From: Annulohypoxylon bovei var. microspora
Taxonomy: Eukaryota; Ascomycota; Sordariomycetes; Xylariales; Hypoxylaceae
Assembly: GCA_022836615.1 (NCBI GenBank)
Contig: MU405350.1
Coordinates: 37,941 to 101,940, forward strand
Length of the DNA stretch: 64,000 nt
Direction of reading: 5' to 3'
In this document: positions 42,814-54,944 of the stretch, piece after piece
How the letters are laid out: each line of letters opens with the position of its first letter
Numbering within the stretch: position 1 is the stretch's first letter
Made by a program: the position numbers and the translations under genes
The notes under the pieces: generated by a model
What the model saw: only the letters and a program-made list of their open reading frames with translations
Told to the model about the DNA's origin: nothing
Database searches by the model: none

Positions 42814-44820
42814 ATGGGGGATCAAGGAGCAGGTGGGATCGAGAGTCGAGGCGTTGAGAGCAACACGACAAGAAGAATGTCTGAACCACGACCAAATACA
42901 CACGACGACCAGATTCAGCAAAAATCAGCTGAAACGAAGGCACCTAATACGGAGAGCGAGGAGCAGAAATATGCACAAACTGGACCCAGGCATCTGGTGC
43001 CTGTACACTCCGGAAACCCGACAAGCGGTGGACTTTCGCGGACCCCGTCTACCAGCTCTAATGTCTCTAGAGACTCACGTATCGTATTTGAGTTCCCTCA
43101 AAGACCCCGAGCTTCAAGACCGCTGGAACCGCCGGTAACGAAGGCGACTTTGAGCGAGCTGGATGTGAATAAGATTATCCACAACCCAAAGCTACGACAC
43201 GATATAAATTTCGACCCAGACCTTCATTTCAGGCCCAATGTTGATGGAGAAAAGGGAAGGCGAAAGCAAGAGAAGGCCAATCAATTTTGGAACACACTCA
43301 CGGAACAATTGCAACTATTTATCGTGGACCGAGATGAATTCATGAATAGATTTGGACAGGGCGAAGAATGGTGCCTCCCGCAGCTACTAAGATCGGTTAA
43401 GGAGATCATACAGACATTAGTGCCGCAGAGGGATCGTATGTACCTGGATGAAGGGCTAAACGTGGATTTGATCATGCAACAGTTCAGCAAGGGAATGGCA
43501 GATCTGGAAAAACTAGCTTCGTGGTTGTCTGGTGTGCTCAAATCTCACTGTGCCCCTATGAGGGACGAGTGGGTGGACGAGATGTACAACCAGTTAACCA
43601 ACGGTAACAAAACTAATGATATGGAAGAGTTGGTACAAGGAATGCGCAGTCTCTTGAGCGTCCTGGAAGCGATGAAACTCGATGTTGCCAACCACCAAAT
43701 CAGATGTCTCCGGCCGATTCTGATAGAGGACACGGTTCACTTCGAGCAACGTTTCTTCCTGAAGAAAATCCGAGACCGCAAGATGGACCCGAACCCGGCT
43801 CAGGCGTGGTACTTGACGGTGAGTCAGTACTATTCTAGAGATCCTGCATCTGTCCAAGCTTTTGGGGAAATGGGAGTGTTCTTCGAGGCGCTATGCAAAA
43901 TGATACTTCCCTCGACCGATCCGTACTCGCATCCGGACACCTTTGTATTCGACGAAGAGCGGATGGCAAAACTACGATCTGATATGCTCGATGCGATCAA
44001 CCTGGAAATTTGCATGCGTCTATTTGAGAACTTGGAGAGAAAGTACAGATATTGCGATTCAATGTCTAGTGTGAGCGCCATTCCTACGCCTTTCCTATCA
44101 ACGCCATTTTCAGATGCTTCCGGCTTCCTAAGCTCGAGAACGGAGGATGAAGACTCGGTACATTCACGACCATCCAGCTTAGTGTTCAGTTCTGCTGGGT
44201 CTGCTCACTCCTCACCTCGCGCTTCACTCGTTTTGCCCACTCAGCCAGTTGCCAACCGCTTAGAAGATCAGCAATCGAAATCTAAAAACCTCTACAACTC
44301 GCTTGTCGCTCTCCTTCAGACCTCTTCCGCAAGCTCACGTTCCGTTTCTCGGTGGAAGGCTATGAAGGATTCCTTGGCCCTCCAAATTTTCCGATACACC
44401 AACGCACCAGCCCAAGATCTCCTACAGTTCGAAGATGAGCTCGACAACCACCTATCTGAGCTCTCCTCCCCGCTCTTCCAGCAGGTGGAACAGTACTACC
44501 ACTATCACCTACTCGTGGAAACTCGACAGCGTGTCAAAGACTTTAGGGGGCTGACCGGCGCTGCTCTATTCTCAGTCGCTACTGGCGGCCGTCTACACGG
44601 CCCTAACCGCGCTTGGGACGGCCCCCGCGAGAACGCCAGTCGAGAGCGTACATCTCTAGAGAACGCTATTCGGGAAGCGCGGGAAGAGGGCGGTGTTGAG
44701 GATATGGCCACGCGGTTAGCCCACATGGGTCTGCTCCATTGGAGAGTCTGGTCACATTTGGTCTACGCCGGGGACCTTGATAGTATCATGGCTATGCCTG
44801 ATATGCCGATGGCGATCTAA
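42814..44820 (+). CDS. SOK1: TCP11/Sok1-family protein
   Basis: Member of the T-complex protein 11 family. Yeast Sok1 was found as a high-copy suppressor of loss of cAMP-dependent protein kinase, so a role in cAMP/PKA signalling is likely; no enzymatic activity is known. A single exon of 668 aa. The N-terminal 115 or so residues are disordered, charged and Ser-rich. The Tcp11 region starts near 120 (KATLSELDVNKIIHNPKLRHDI) and continues with WCLPQLLRSVKEIIQTLVPQR, DVANHQIRCLRPILIEDTVHFEQRFF and an FGEMGVFFEALCKMILP helix. A Ser-rich linker (about 430-490) precedes a C-terminal conserved block with LALQIFRYTNAP and EQYYHYHLLVETRQRV. The protein ends with an Asp/Met-rich MPDMPMAI. The start is the first ATG of the frame. 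The upstream intergenic region is unusually long, as is common for regulated signalling genes. Confidence 0.93.
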   Translation: MGDQGAGGIESRGVESNTTRRMSEPRPNTHDDQIQQKSAETKAPNTESEEQKYAQTGPRHLVPVHSGNPTSGGLSRTPSTSSNVSRDSRIVFEFPQRPRASRPLEPPVTKATLSELDVNKIIHNPKLRHDINFDPDLHFRPNVDGEKGRRKQEKANQFWNTLTEQLQLFIVDRDEFMNRFGQGEEWCLPQLLRSVKEIIQTLVPQRDRMYLDEGLNVDLIMQQFSKGMADLEKLASWLSGVLKSHCAPMRDEWVDEMYNQLTNGNKTNDMEELVQGMRSLLSVLEAMKLDVANHQIRCLRPILIEDTVHFEQRFFLKKIRDRKMDPNPAQAWYLTVSQYYSRDPASVQAFGEMGVFFEALCKMILPSTDPYSHPDTFVFDEERMAKLRSDMLDAINLEICMRLFENLERKYRYCDSMSSVSAIPTPFLSTPFSDASGFLSSRTEDEDSVHSRPSSLVFSSAGSAHSSPRASLVLPTQPVANRLEDQQSKSKNLYNSLVALLQTSSASSRSVSRWKAMKDSLALQIFRYTNAPAQDLLQFEDELDNHLSELSSPLFQQVEQYYHYHLLVETRQRVKDFRGLTGAALFSVATGGRLHGPNRAWDGPRENASRERTSLENAIREAREEGGVEDMATRLAHMGLLHWRVWSHLVYAGDLDSIMAMPDMPMAI

Positions 44821-47652
44821 TTATTGACGTGTCACGCATGAGATCCTCTTCGATTCTTGGAAGTCCCGATTTTCCCGTTCACATGGAAACACGCCTTACA
44901 TTTTTAATCCATCTCATGACGTTCCTCCTCCACTACTGCGTTTCGAGCAATACTTCTACGGCGAGTCGACATTATTAATACCCATTACACCCCCACTTAA
45001 TCACATGGCATTGGTCGTTCATCGCTGGGGACTCTTTTTTTCTCTTTTCTTCTTCAATAATCGGGTCTGGCATCGTGTTTGGTGTTTGTTGTTTAGGAGT
45101 AACAGGCTTCACATCTGGTTCTGGGAGGGGGGTTGTTCACAAAGGCATGGATGAGGCATAGTCAAGTTTTTAGATTTGCAACCTCCTTTTTTACGTACAT
45201 TTCATACTCTCTTCCGGTTGCAACGTCTCTTTTGGCGAAAGGGTCTGCATTCAAAAACACATACCCGGTCTACATTTTCACAGGCGTTTGTGTCTTATTC
45301 TTCGGCGGCAGGCGAGGCGAGAAATTGATCATTACTTTTCGCATCATACACATAAGAATTACAGGATAGCTTCTTCCTCCTTCGCCCACGTCATTATTCT
45401 GGAGAGCGAAGCAAAGCAATGAGGCGGGCTAGGGTTTTCATGAGGAAGAGAGATTAGTTTACGCCTCTATGGCGTGACAAATCATAGTAGACACGATGGT
45501 TGCGGTGATGACGGGACGAACCATCAATAGTCTAATAAAGATACCTCGCCGCAAGGTTGGTGTGTACAGACGTTATTCGCTTTTCTCGGTGGAGCGGGTC
45601 GAAAACAAAGATGCAGAACGGAGCCAACGAGACAATAATTACCAGACCCAAATCCGTCTAATAAATTTTGTCGTAACAGAGATGATCATTGGTGACTCTT
45701 GTGTCTTAGCTACATACATACGAATTTTGCCGCCTTACAAGGGCGGAGAGGTCCACTTCCAGTGCTGGCATGATAGTGGCAGTGATGAATCCTGATATGT
45801 ACCTATTAATCCCCGATGTGTGGCTTTCTTACAACACGAACGTATATGTACGTAAGTTTTTTTCGTTGGTGACGAGCAATTCTCAGCTTTCGCCCTTCCG
45901 AGATATAGGATGGGCTAGCCAAGAATCGACCCAGCATGAGAGAAAATCCATGTGATTTGAGTTTTTCACACGCCCCCCTTTTCGAAGAAAGAAAAAGAAA
46001 AGAAAAAAAACGCCGCCAAATTGGATCGCTTATAAAAACGAAGAAAATTTCCAAATCCGTCCATCCCGCAGGTTTCTAGCCAACCACGTCCCGCGCGTCC
46101 CTGAAGATCGGTTTTCTAAGCCACCCAACCCAATCAAAGGGGGTGGTGGTCGGTGCATAAAATGGAGACCTGAAAAGCTGAAAAAAATTCAGCGACTAAA
46201 AATAAACCCGCGAAGGACAATGCGCTGGACCTTACTTAGGCTCCCCCGTCTTTCTCAGCTGAGGCAAGGTGTGTTTGCAGCGTGGATCCTTGGATTCTCG
46301 CTCGGACGGTGGGTGCGGATTCTTGCTTCGTATTGTAAAATCAAAAGGGCATAGATGTGTTGTTGCATTGGGGACTTTTTGTTATGATACATGTGTGATA
46401 TGCAAGCCGACATTATCGTAAAACAAAAACAACATCTCGACTAACTTGATGCGGCATGCTATAAATTATAATAACCTACGTGCATTACTCCTTAAGCAAA
46501 TTGATACCTAATGTGTCCACCTAGGTATGCAAAGCTGTGACAGCAGACGGCACGTCCGAAATTTCTCTATAGCCAACCATACAATAAAGGAGTATAGTAT
46601 GTATGACAATTTTCTTATCTAAGATGGGTATCCAGCCAGCCAGCTGAAGCTTACCACGGCCAATTATCGTCAAGTAAGATTTTGTGTGTATAATCTTATA
46701 GGAGTTCGGTGTAGTATAGTCGATTTGAGAAAATTTTCACGAAGTCATATAGACGCAATAATAGGTGCAACAATAGTCTATACGAGATTCGGCCCTAATG
46801 CAAGACGACGGCGATAGAACGTCAGGCTTCGGAATTTGCTCTCATGCATCTAATATGCCTGACTCTTCTTATACATATAGTACCTACCTAAGGTATGTGC
46901 CTCACCTGCCGGCGTCTCCTTTCGATTTAGATCCCTTACTTTGTCTATCGAGGAAATAGCTGGACCATGCTTTTGCAGCGTAAGACAGGCTATATTCGAT
47001 GAATCATCACTTACCTACGCGTCGGCGAAAGGTTGGCTTAGGTAACCAGTGATTTGGTGAGCAATTGCTTACGGCATCATGCAAGGCATCCGTCGTATCT
47101 GGGTTGACCAACCGGCGGTTAAGTTCTATAATTGGGGAGCCGCCCGGGTGGTGGTCAGACTCGCCTTGAGCCGCAACTCGGCATATATGGGGTGCATATT
47201 GGCGTATATAACCGCCGCCAAAATTCCTAACGGGCGCGGCTGGGGATGATGACGCGGTTGAAGGCCTCCTTACATTTTTATATATCACAAATCCTTATAG
47301 CCTATATTCTCACTGCGATCAGGAATAGATGTGTACATGAATATTTCCCCAACGCTCTCCGGGCCTTGAACTGGCAGCTTTGCATTGAATCAGAACGGTG
47401 GCGAATAGGGGCTATAATGACATTAGGCTGGCCCTATTTTGTAATACTCAGTTCTTCGGATAGTATAGGAGTGTGTATAGTAATTAGTTACACCACAGTA
47501 GGATCATTATACTCGTAAATACATTATTTGCCATTACTACCTATATGTCACATATGTCATGAGCCGCGTACACAAATCCCCCAATATACCCCTAACAACC
47601 AGCCAACCAACCAACCAAGTAGATTTATGCCTTACCAAATACCCAGCCCAGC
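44821..47652. other. intergenic between TCP11 and secreted nuclease
   Basis: About 2.8 kb of convergent 3' flanking sequence. Frames at 45133-45369, 45496-45795 and 47007-47288 show no family feature, and the last lacks an ATG. T-rich stretches follow TCP11 (45.0-45.1 kb). No RNA gene recognised. Confidence 0.5.
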
Positions 47653-49604
47653 CTAGCAAATATCGAACTTCCCAACACTCGGGTCATGATCCGACGTCAT
47701 ATCATCATACGCCACCCACGTATTCACATGCACATGCTCAAACCCCTTCACACCCCGCGCCAGCGCCGGACTCACGAAGACGTGATCCAGCTCCTGCGAG
47801 TTCATGTCGTAGAGGTACGTGTACCTCTCCGCGGGCGCGATCCCGGCCGCGGCGTCGAGGTCGGCTAGGCCGGACAGCCGCGCGAAGTCGGCGACCGGCT
47901 GGGCGAAGGCGAATTCGTTGAAGTCGCCGAGCGTCGCTACGTACGCTGAGGGGTCGGCGGCGAGGATGGCGGCGATGAAGGACTGTTGTACGGAGGTGAG
48001 ATTAGTATTAATTATTTCCTTTGTTTGATATACTCTTTTCCTGTATAAGGGATAAAGGGGGGAGGATGAATTTATAAACTCACAGCCGTAACCTCAGCCT
48101 GCGCCTGCCTTTCCTCGACGCCGCCGTTCACCGGCGGCCTCGCGTCGCCATGCAGCGACGTGCTGCCCCCCTTCGAAGTCCAGTGCACGTTGACCGTAAA
48201 CAGGGTCCCGCCCTCACCGCCCACCAGCTCCCACGCCGCGGCCAGCGGCTTGCGGCTATCCGTCCAGGCCTCGTTCGCGGGGTCCACGTAGCCCGGGTTG
48301 TACTTCAGCTCGGGGCCGGGCAGCACCTCGTTGGCCGCCGTCGCGTTGCCCTTGCTCGCAGGGTTCCGCAGCTGCAGCACGTCCGCCTGGTACAGGTACG
48401 CGACGCGGATGTTGCCGCCGGGCGCGCCGCCGGACACGTCGTTCGGGGGGCTGATGTACGTGTAGTTGTACGTCGCGGTGCTGTTGCTAAGCCCTTGGAT
48501 AGCGGCTACTAGCGCGTCGAGCGTCTGGTCCGCGTCCACGGTGCCGTCGTCCGTCTCCCCGTTGTCGTCCTGGACCTCCTGGATGGCGAGGAGGTCTGGC
48601 GTGTGCAGGTACTCGACGATGTGCTTCGCGACGGCCTGGACGTGCGCCGTGTCCCCGGCGTAGAAGTTTTCGATGTTGTAGCTGCCGATTGTAATGCCCG
48701 CGCAAGTCCCGTCGCTGATGAGTGAGGTCGGTGGGGGGACCTCGGGGGCTAGGGACTGGACGACGGATATGTTGGTTAGAGGCAGGATGCGATAGAACCC
48801 GAAGGCTTGGTAGACGACGCCGGTGATGGTTTCGAGCTGGTCGCCTAGCCGTGTATCTGTCGGGTTGTCCGAGCCGTCGAGCGGGCTGCCGATTATTATG
48901 GCTTCCGGATTGCCGTCTCCGGCGGAGACAGTAAGACCGGACCGGTCGTTATCCCCTGTTGTGCTCCATTCGCCGACGACCCATGTGTCACCGTACTGAT
49001 TCGGTCGTCCTACCGCACGGGGATTTTCAATCGTGACCAACTCCCCCATCAAGCTCTCCCAGAAGTCCAAGCCGTATAATTCTGGTTCAAGTTGAGGGTT
49101 TTCGACGGAAATTAAGCTCTGGTTATTTGGCACCGCAAACACATCCCCTTTATCTAGACCCGAATACTGTGTCGTAGGCGGGTTGATGCCACCCTTGCCA
49201 ATAACTATTGGGTCGACATTTTTCCCGTGCTCCAGAATCGCTGCTACTTTCGGTGACGCGAGTTCTGTCAAGTACATATAATCCTTGCTGGAACGATACT
49301 CGCTCACCTTACCGTTTACGATAATTACATCCCCGACGCTGATGCTGGTGTTCTTAGAGAGCGCTGAACCGTATACGTATAAGCCATCCGAGACGCGTTT
49401 ATCGTTACCGGACTTGGCGGATCGGAGCCAGATACCGTCGGGTCCCTTCGCCGTCACGATTCCCGTGACGTTGCTCACATTTTGGCCGTTGAGCGGCGAC
49501 AGGAAGCGGTCACCATTGATCTGAGGAATTGACTGGGCTGAGACGCCGGTGGCTGCAAGCAGGGTAGTTACAAACCACTGGAGAGATGTCGCAGAGGTCT
49601 TCAT
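47653..49604 (-). CDS. secreted endonuclease/exonuclease/phosphatase
   Basis: A predicted extracellular nuclease of the EEP (DNase I-like) superfamily, resembling the large secreted nucleases of bacteria (ExeM/NucH type). Exons 48084-49604 and 47653-47982 with a 101-nt intron give 616 aa. Signal peptide at residues 1-23 (hydrophobic core FVTTLLAATGVSA). Residues 30-280 form an OB-fold-like region (GIVTAKGPDGIWLRS, VSVGDVIIVNGKVSEY). The EEP domain begins near 305: GSYNIENFYAGD (Asn at the metal site), AIQEVQDDNGE (catalytic Glu), TVNVHWTSKGG, LGDFNEF (Asp/Asn pair) and the terminal SDHDP with its catalytic His, ending KFDIC. Several N-glycosylation sequons occur. The catalytic core is complete only after splicing, since DFN and SDH are in exon 2. 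Exon 2 and the 3' half of exon 1 are conspicuously GC-rich. Confidence 0.93.
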
Positions 49605-50465
49605 TGTGTCGGAGAAGCTCTATTGCTGGTGTAATACTCTCTGAGCCACTCTCGTCATCAAGAGAATTAGCTCCAGATTGGCATGGACTAGGTACGAACC
49701 TAACTGCTCTCAATTCAACAGAGGGGAACATCATCATATTATATATTCCCATCTAAGTAGATAGACAACCGGCGCGCATTCTAACACGCGGAGATGAAAA
49801 GTGGGCGTAAGCCTTGGAATTTAGCTATCAACAGCATGCAGGAACGGCGAGATCTAGATCTGAACCTTGCGGTCATAGAAGAGAAATCGACGTACGACCT
49901 CCCTATTGGCCTCGTAGCTACGGGATAAGTACAGGGGAGAGGACCAGTCGTATCGGCCAACCTAGTCCACGTTGCACGCCCGGGGTCTTGGCGATTTCCG
50001 GAAAGCGAAGGTGAGAAGCTCGCCCATCGTCTACTAGGCAGTCTCCGACCTTGGCATCGGCGAACCATTCTATTGGCATCTGGTCTGATATCGTCCGCAT
50101 GGGATAAGAACTTTGCCGTAAGTTGGCAGGTGAATTGAAAATGTGGCAAATGCTGTGACATAAAAACATGTTCCGAGTATCATCTTCTCATTTTTCCATC
50201 TTCAAGAACATCCACTTGTTCGCTAAAGTTGAACATCCAAAAAAAAACAGAATAAGCCCGGTTGTCTAACCAACTCGAGCGGTACAATGTAATCCAAGAA
50301 TTTTTCCAATCGCCATCCCAATGCATAGTATCTAAAACTGAGCCAAACCACTGGCCGAACTTTTATACAATAATAGAAGAGGGAAAAAAATATGCCCTTG
50401 ACAAAAGGATATATATGTGGGTATAATATTCAACAATAAAACGAATGACTGGAATGTTGGTCTCC
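49605..50465. other. intergenic between nuclease and UDS1
   Basis: Promoter of the secreted nuclease and 3' flank of UDS1. Frames at 49781-50169 are unsupported. Nothing else noted. Confidence 0.5.
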
Positions 50466-53252
50466 TCACCGAGGGCTCAATGGGCTCTTGCCGGGTCCTT
50501 GTGCCCTCTTCAATGTTCTCAGCTCGTCCTCGAGCTTCCTCCTTACCATTTGTTCCGCCTGTGAGAGGTGTTAGCTGAATTGAATCGCAATAGGAGGATT
50601 GGTTGTAAGCCAGACATACCCTTAGTTGTTCCTCGTACTTCTTCCTCTCCGCTCTTAATCCTGACCTGTATGAATCGGTTAGGTACGAAGTCTTGCTGGT
50701 ACCGCCGGGTGACAACGGAGCCCGAGCAGGTCCTAGTCGCTCCTTGTCGAGCTCTTCTTGGACCTGCTCCTTCTCTTTCCGAAGCCTCGCGATCTCGTTG
50801 CCTAGACTTTCCTCGACATCAGTGGTGGCCTCGCGGAGTCGCCTCTCAAGCTCGTCATCCATTTTATCCTTCTCGTCCTTGATCTTGGAGCGCTCAGTCT
50901 TGACTCGGTCGAGCTCGTTCTCTAGTTCTCCTATCTTCTTCTCGCTCTCGACCGATTGCTTGATGATGTCGGTTAGATCTTTGGCAGTGGCCTTTAACTC
51001 ATTCTCTAGGATATTAACTCTATTCTGTATCCTAGAAGACTCGGAGCTGTTATGCAGAGCTGCGACTTCAGCAGCCCTCTCTTTCCTCGAGCCATAGGCA
51101 CCATCGAGTTCAGCTTTAGCAAGAGTAGCTTCCATCTTAAGCTCAGCGACCATGCCTGTCATCTGTGCAAGCTCCTCGTCCTTGACCTTGAGCTCGCCCT
51201 CCTTGTCCTTCACGGCCTTATCAGTGGCAGCGCTAGCGTCGTTGGCCTCTTGCAATTGTGCGGTGATAGCTTCAACGCTAGCTTCAGCTGTCACTAGGCG
51301 TGCCTGTACATCTCTAGCACTAGCTTCCAGCGAGGCAATCTTGGCATTTCGTTCTTTGAGTTGTTCTCTTGCCTCATCTATAGCAGTAGATTCTTCGGCT
51401 CGGTCCTTCTGCGACTTCTCGACGTCTTCCAAGGCCATGGAGAGTTGTAAACGGACGTTGTCTGTTTCTTTCTCTGTTTGGTGAAGCAACTCTCTGACCT
51501 CTTCGATTTCGTCCATCTTATCCCTCAAAGCTTGATCTTTCTCTGAGTCAGACCTGCTATTAAGTTCGCGCTGCTGCTTAATCTGGCGCTTCAAGACACA
51601 CTTCTGCTCTTGTAGCTTGGTAGCTTGTCTGTATAACCACTGGATCTTGCTCTCGAATGCTAACAATGAGTATGGTTCGTTGACATCAAAAGATTCGCTA
51701 TCAGACATTTCATCCTCATCTGGATCCAACCCCTTCTCCATGCGAGCCTTTCGTCGCTCCTGTTTCCGTTGCCTTATGCCAGAATAACCGGTTTGGATCA
51801 TGTCCCAGAGTCCCTTAAGAACCGGTTCGGACTGTGCACTCTGGTTTCCGTTGGAACCCTGTCGCAGCTCACCCTCAACTAGCTGTAACGAGTCCCGCAA
51901 ATACCCGAGTTGTTCATCAACGCCTAGATTAACATCCGGCGGTGGTGGATGATTCATGTTGGCCTCTAGGAGTACACCCTGGATCTGAGCGTTGACTGCT
52001 TGTATCTTTCCTACCATTTCTGTGCTGTTACCTCGGCCTCCGGCAATGGCGGCCAGTCCATTTTCGAGGTAGTCTAGATGACTTCCAATCATATCACCAG
52101 GCTCCTGTCGGCCTGACGGTACGGCCATATAATTGCTATTCCTTGCGGGGTCTGCGCTCACAACAATTTCACGCAATTGGCGATTGAAATTCTCCAGTTT
52201 ACTTTCCGTGTCTGAAATTAACTTCCATTGAGTTGAACTTGACCCCCTGAGTAGTGATTGAGCTTGGGCCCGGAGCTCCCGGTTCTCTTCGCGCAACCGC
52301 TCGCTCTCTTCGGTAAGCTGCTTGTTTTGTCCTCGAATAGGCGACTTCATTGGAATCTCAATTGTGCTCTGCTGGAATCGACTGTCGAATCTATCGGACT
52401 GGTCAAAGGATCGGTACAAACTTGCTTCGTCGAAAGCGAATCCGTCTTCTAAAAAGTCCATACTAAGGCTATCACGGCCATTCGATGTTGTGTACATGCT
52501 CTCGGGACTAGCAGGAACACCGTTAACAAGAGGAATCTTTGGAGAGGGATCTGCCGATTTCTTGGCTGTTTTGTGCGTGAGTTGTAGGATGCCGGCGGTA
52601 TGTTCCAGCAGTCTCCTCTGGGGCTCTATGACGCGCTTCTCCAATGCCCATAATTCGGAGGCTAGATCCTCACACTTCCTCTGAATCGTGACAAGCTCAT
52701 GTTCCGCTTCTCTCGCCGCCTCAGTCGACCCACTGTGTCGATGACCTAGAAGACTCCTCCTCTTCGTATCAGGCCTCGTTGGAGAATACAGCTTAGACAT
52801 TGATACAGCAGCATCGCGATATTTGGACTGGATGGCAAGGTTCGCTCGAGTCTGGTCGATCCGCTGGTTCAGGATTTGACATTGTTTCTTCAAGTCATCT
52901 ACTTCCTCCTGTGATAGGATCTCATATTCTCTGCTGTCGAGCAAGGCGGTTTCGGTAAGTAAGTGTACCTGGACAGGATCTTTCAGGTCGACAAGCACCG
53001 AACTTTGGACGCGCCCAGGGTTCATCTGGCAAGCTATGAGTATACTACAAGGTGGACGCGGTAGCTCCTGTTGCAGAAGCTAGGATAAGAGCTTACTGGG
53101 TTAAATCGCGGTGGATCTTTTTCGAAGCCATTTAGACTGTCTTGTCTATACGAATCTACTAGTGCCGGACTCCTCGGCGTAAGCCTAGTGCGTAGAGGTG
53201 GCGGCGCTGCCGAGTCGAAGCCATTTTGACCTCGACTTGAAAATCCGTTCAT
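50466..53252 (-). CDS. UDS1: Up-regulated During Septation protein Uds1
   Basis: A long coiled-coil protein with the fungal Uds1 domain; the fission yeast homologue is induced during septation, and a role at septa is inferred. Exons 53097-53252, 50620-53025 and 50466-50558 (introns 71 and 61 nt) give 884 aa. Exon 1 encodes a Pro/Arg-rich N-terminus. The Uds1 domain spans about 70-190, with LLDSREYEILSQEEVDDLKKQ and LAIQSKYRDAAVSMSKLY. Then come a linker and almost continuous coiled coil from about 265 to 850. The last exon restores the coiled coil (EQMVRRKLEDELRTLKRA) and ends SPLSPR. If the final intron were not removed, reading would continue into unrelated hydrophobic sequence to 50332, which is why the splice is preferred. 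The start was chosen at the first ATG of exon 1. Confidence 0.92.
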
Positions 53253-54944
53253 TCTTGTCACTTTCGAGCCGACGCGCCGGTTTTCAAATACATTATACTA
53301 TGGGAGGGTTGCGCAAAGTCCCGGGGTGTTCGAGTTACGCCCGGGCTACTTATATCGCTCGAGTCAGGAGTCGGCGCAGGATTTTGCCGTTACGAATTGA
53401 AAAGTTCAAGAAACAAAGATGAATTCGCAAAGAGTGAGATACAACAGGTTTATTCAAAAACAACTTCAATAGAATCCAAGAAGAGAAGAATCCAAGAAAG
53501 GTAAGAATGTGACGATGGCGTAAGAGAGGTGCAGTCAGAGCCCAAAATAAAAACGTGGTTGTGAGTTGGGTAAGGTTGGTGATTGGGATTAAAAAGGAGT
53601 TTTAGCAGATTGAAGATCTACGGAATTACATGGGAGGATATGGGAACCTTGGAAGAACATGGGCGTACAGCGCCATTATGACCTAAAAATGATTAGTGGT
53701 GAGCACGCGCTTACACGTTAGAGCGGCAGCGCTAAGCCGTGGTAGGTAATCGACGTGAGATTCGCCCTTTCCTTGTGGCTGGAGAATCAAACCGATGTAC
53801 GTGTACCCGGTACGTACCCGCCGCGAATAGCATCCGGTCCTAGTGTACCACGAACACCAAAGATGTGAGTCCCTTCAGTTTAACAACAACTTCCCTAGGG
53901 CTACTAGGCACATATATATGTGTAACTACGTATATTATATGTATATTATATGAGTTTTCGTCTTTAATATATATACGTCTTGTTTGCTTTCTACAATCAC
54001 TCCTTCGTGGTATGATTATTGCTACATATATATTGTTTATGTATTGTGTAGTAGGTATGTGAATTACCAAATAGATGGTATGTAGGTAAGAGATACATAT
54101 TACGCACGTATGGATATATGTGCAATTTGATGTGATGCAGTATGTATGCTGCACTTAAAATAAAGTCGATCATTACCCCTGCAGTAGCCCGCCCACCTCT
54201 CGCTGTTCTCGGACTCTTCTACAATATCTCGTTGTACGCGGTAGTGATAATGCTGATATATGATGCTGCCGATCGGAATTGTGCCCGAGCATTGTGTTCC
54301 CATCATACATAGTAGTTAAATGAAGGATGTCAATAGGAATCCTAATTTCGGGTCTTCGCATCTTAGGATGTTGGCGGGGTTCCCCTCTCTATATATTCCA
54401 ACGTGGCGCCGTTAATATGGTTGACTCAGGTATTAACAAATAGACAATATTGAAATTGAATGTATGTAGGTCATTCTACATCCCGCAAATAGTAAGACCC
54501 TCAATCTCCACGGCTATGCTCGCAGGCTCGTCAGCAACGCCTTCGTTGCACACGTGGACCACTCCTACAAAGCCATAGACCGTAATTTCCTAAATAAATC
54601 ATTAGGTATTATCCTATTTAGTCCTTTGAATCATGCGCTATGTTTTTGACGAATTCTAATTGGATAGACCTTTAAAATACAGGTGCTCTCCAAACAAAAA
54701 AGCATTAATAGATTCAAATCCATATCCCAGGAGTATTTAGTCTGTGCCAACCTCGCTCATGCATCCATGAACATTATTTCGATGACTGAATTACATTCAG
54801 CCGCAGTGATTTGTGCGGGGTGAACATCTTGAAATCGAATGCCTTGAGGTCGTACTATCAATAGGTAGCATATAGGGGAAAATTATAGTAGTTAGAATTA
54901 GAGCGCTTTTCTTTCTTTCTCTATCGATATAGTAGTTAGCAATT
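53253..54944. other. intergenic between UDS1 and Dsc2-like gene
   Basis: About 1.7 kb with UDS1 promoter on one side and Dsc2-like 3' flank on the other. AT-rich with many TATATA/GTATAT words at 53.9-54.15 kb. No gene or RNA supported. Confidence 0.5.

Noticed and set aside
47007..47288. 93-codon minus-strand frame downstream of TCP11
   Set aside because: Starts with GTG rather than ATG and shows no family features.
50332..50465. C-terminal extension of the UDS1 reading frame
   Set aside because: It arises by reading through a clear 61-nt intron; splicing restores coiled-coil sequence and an earlier stop.
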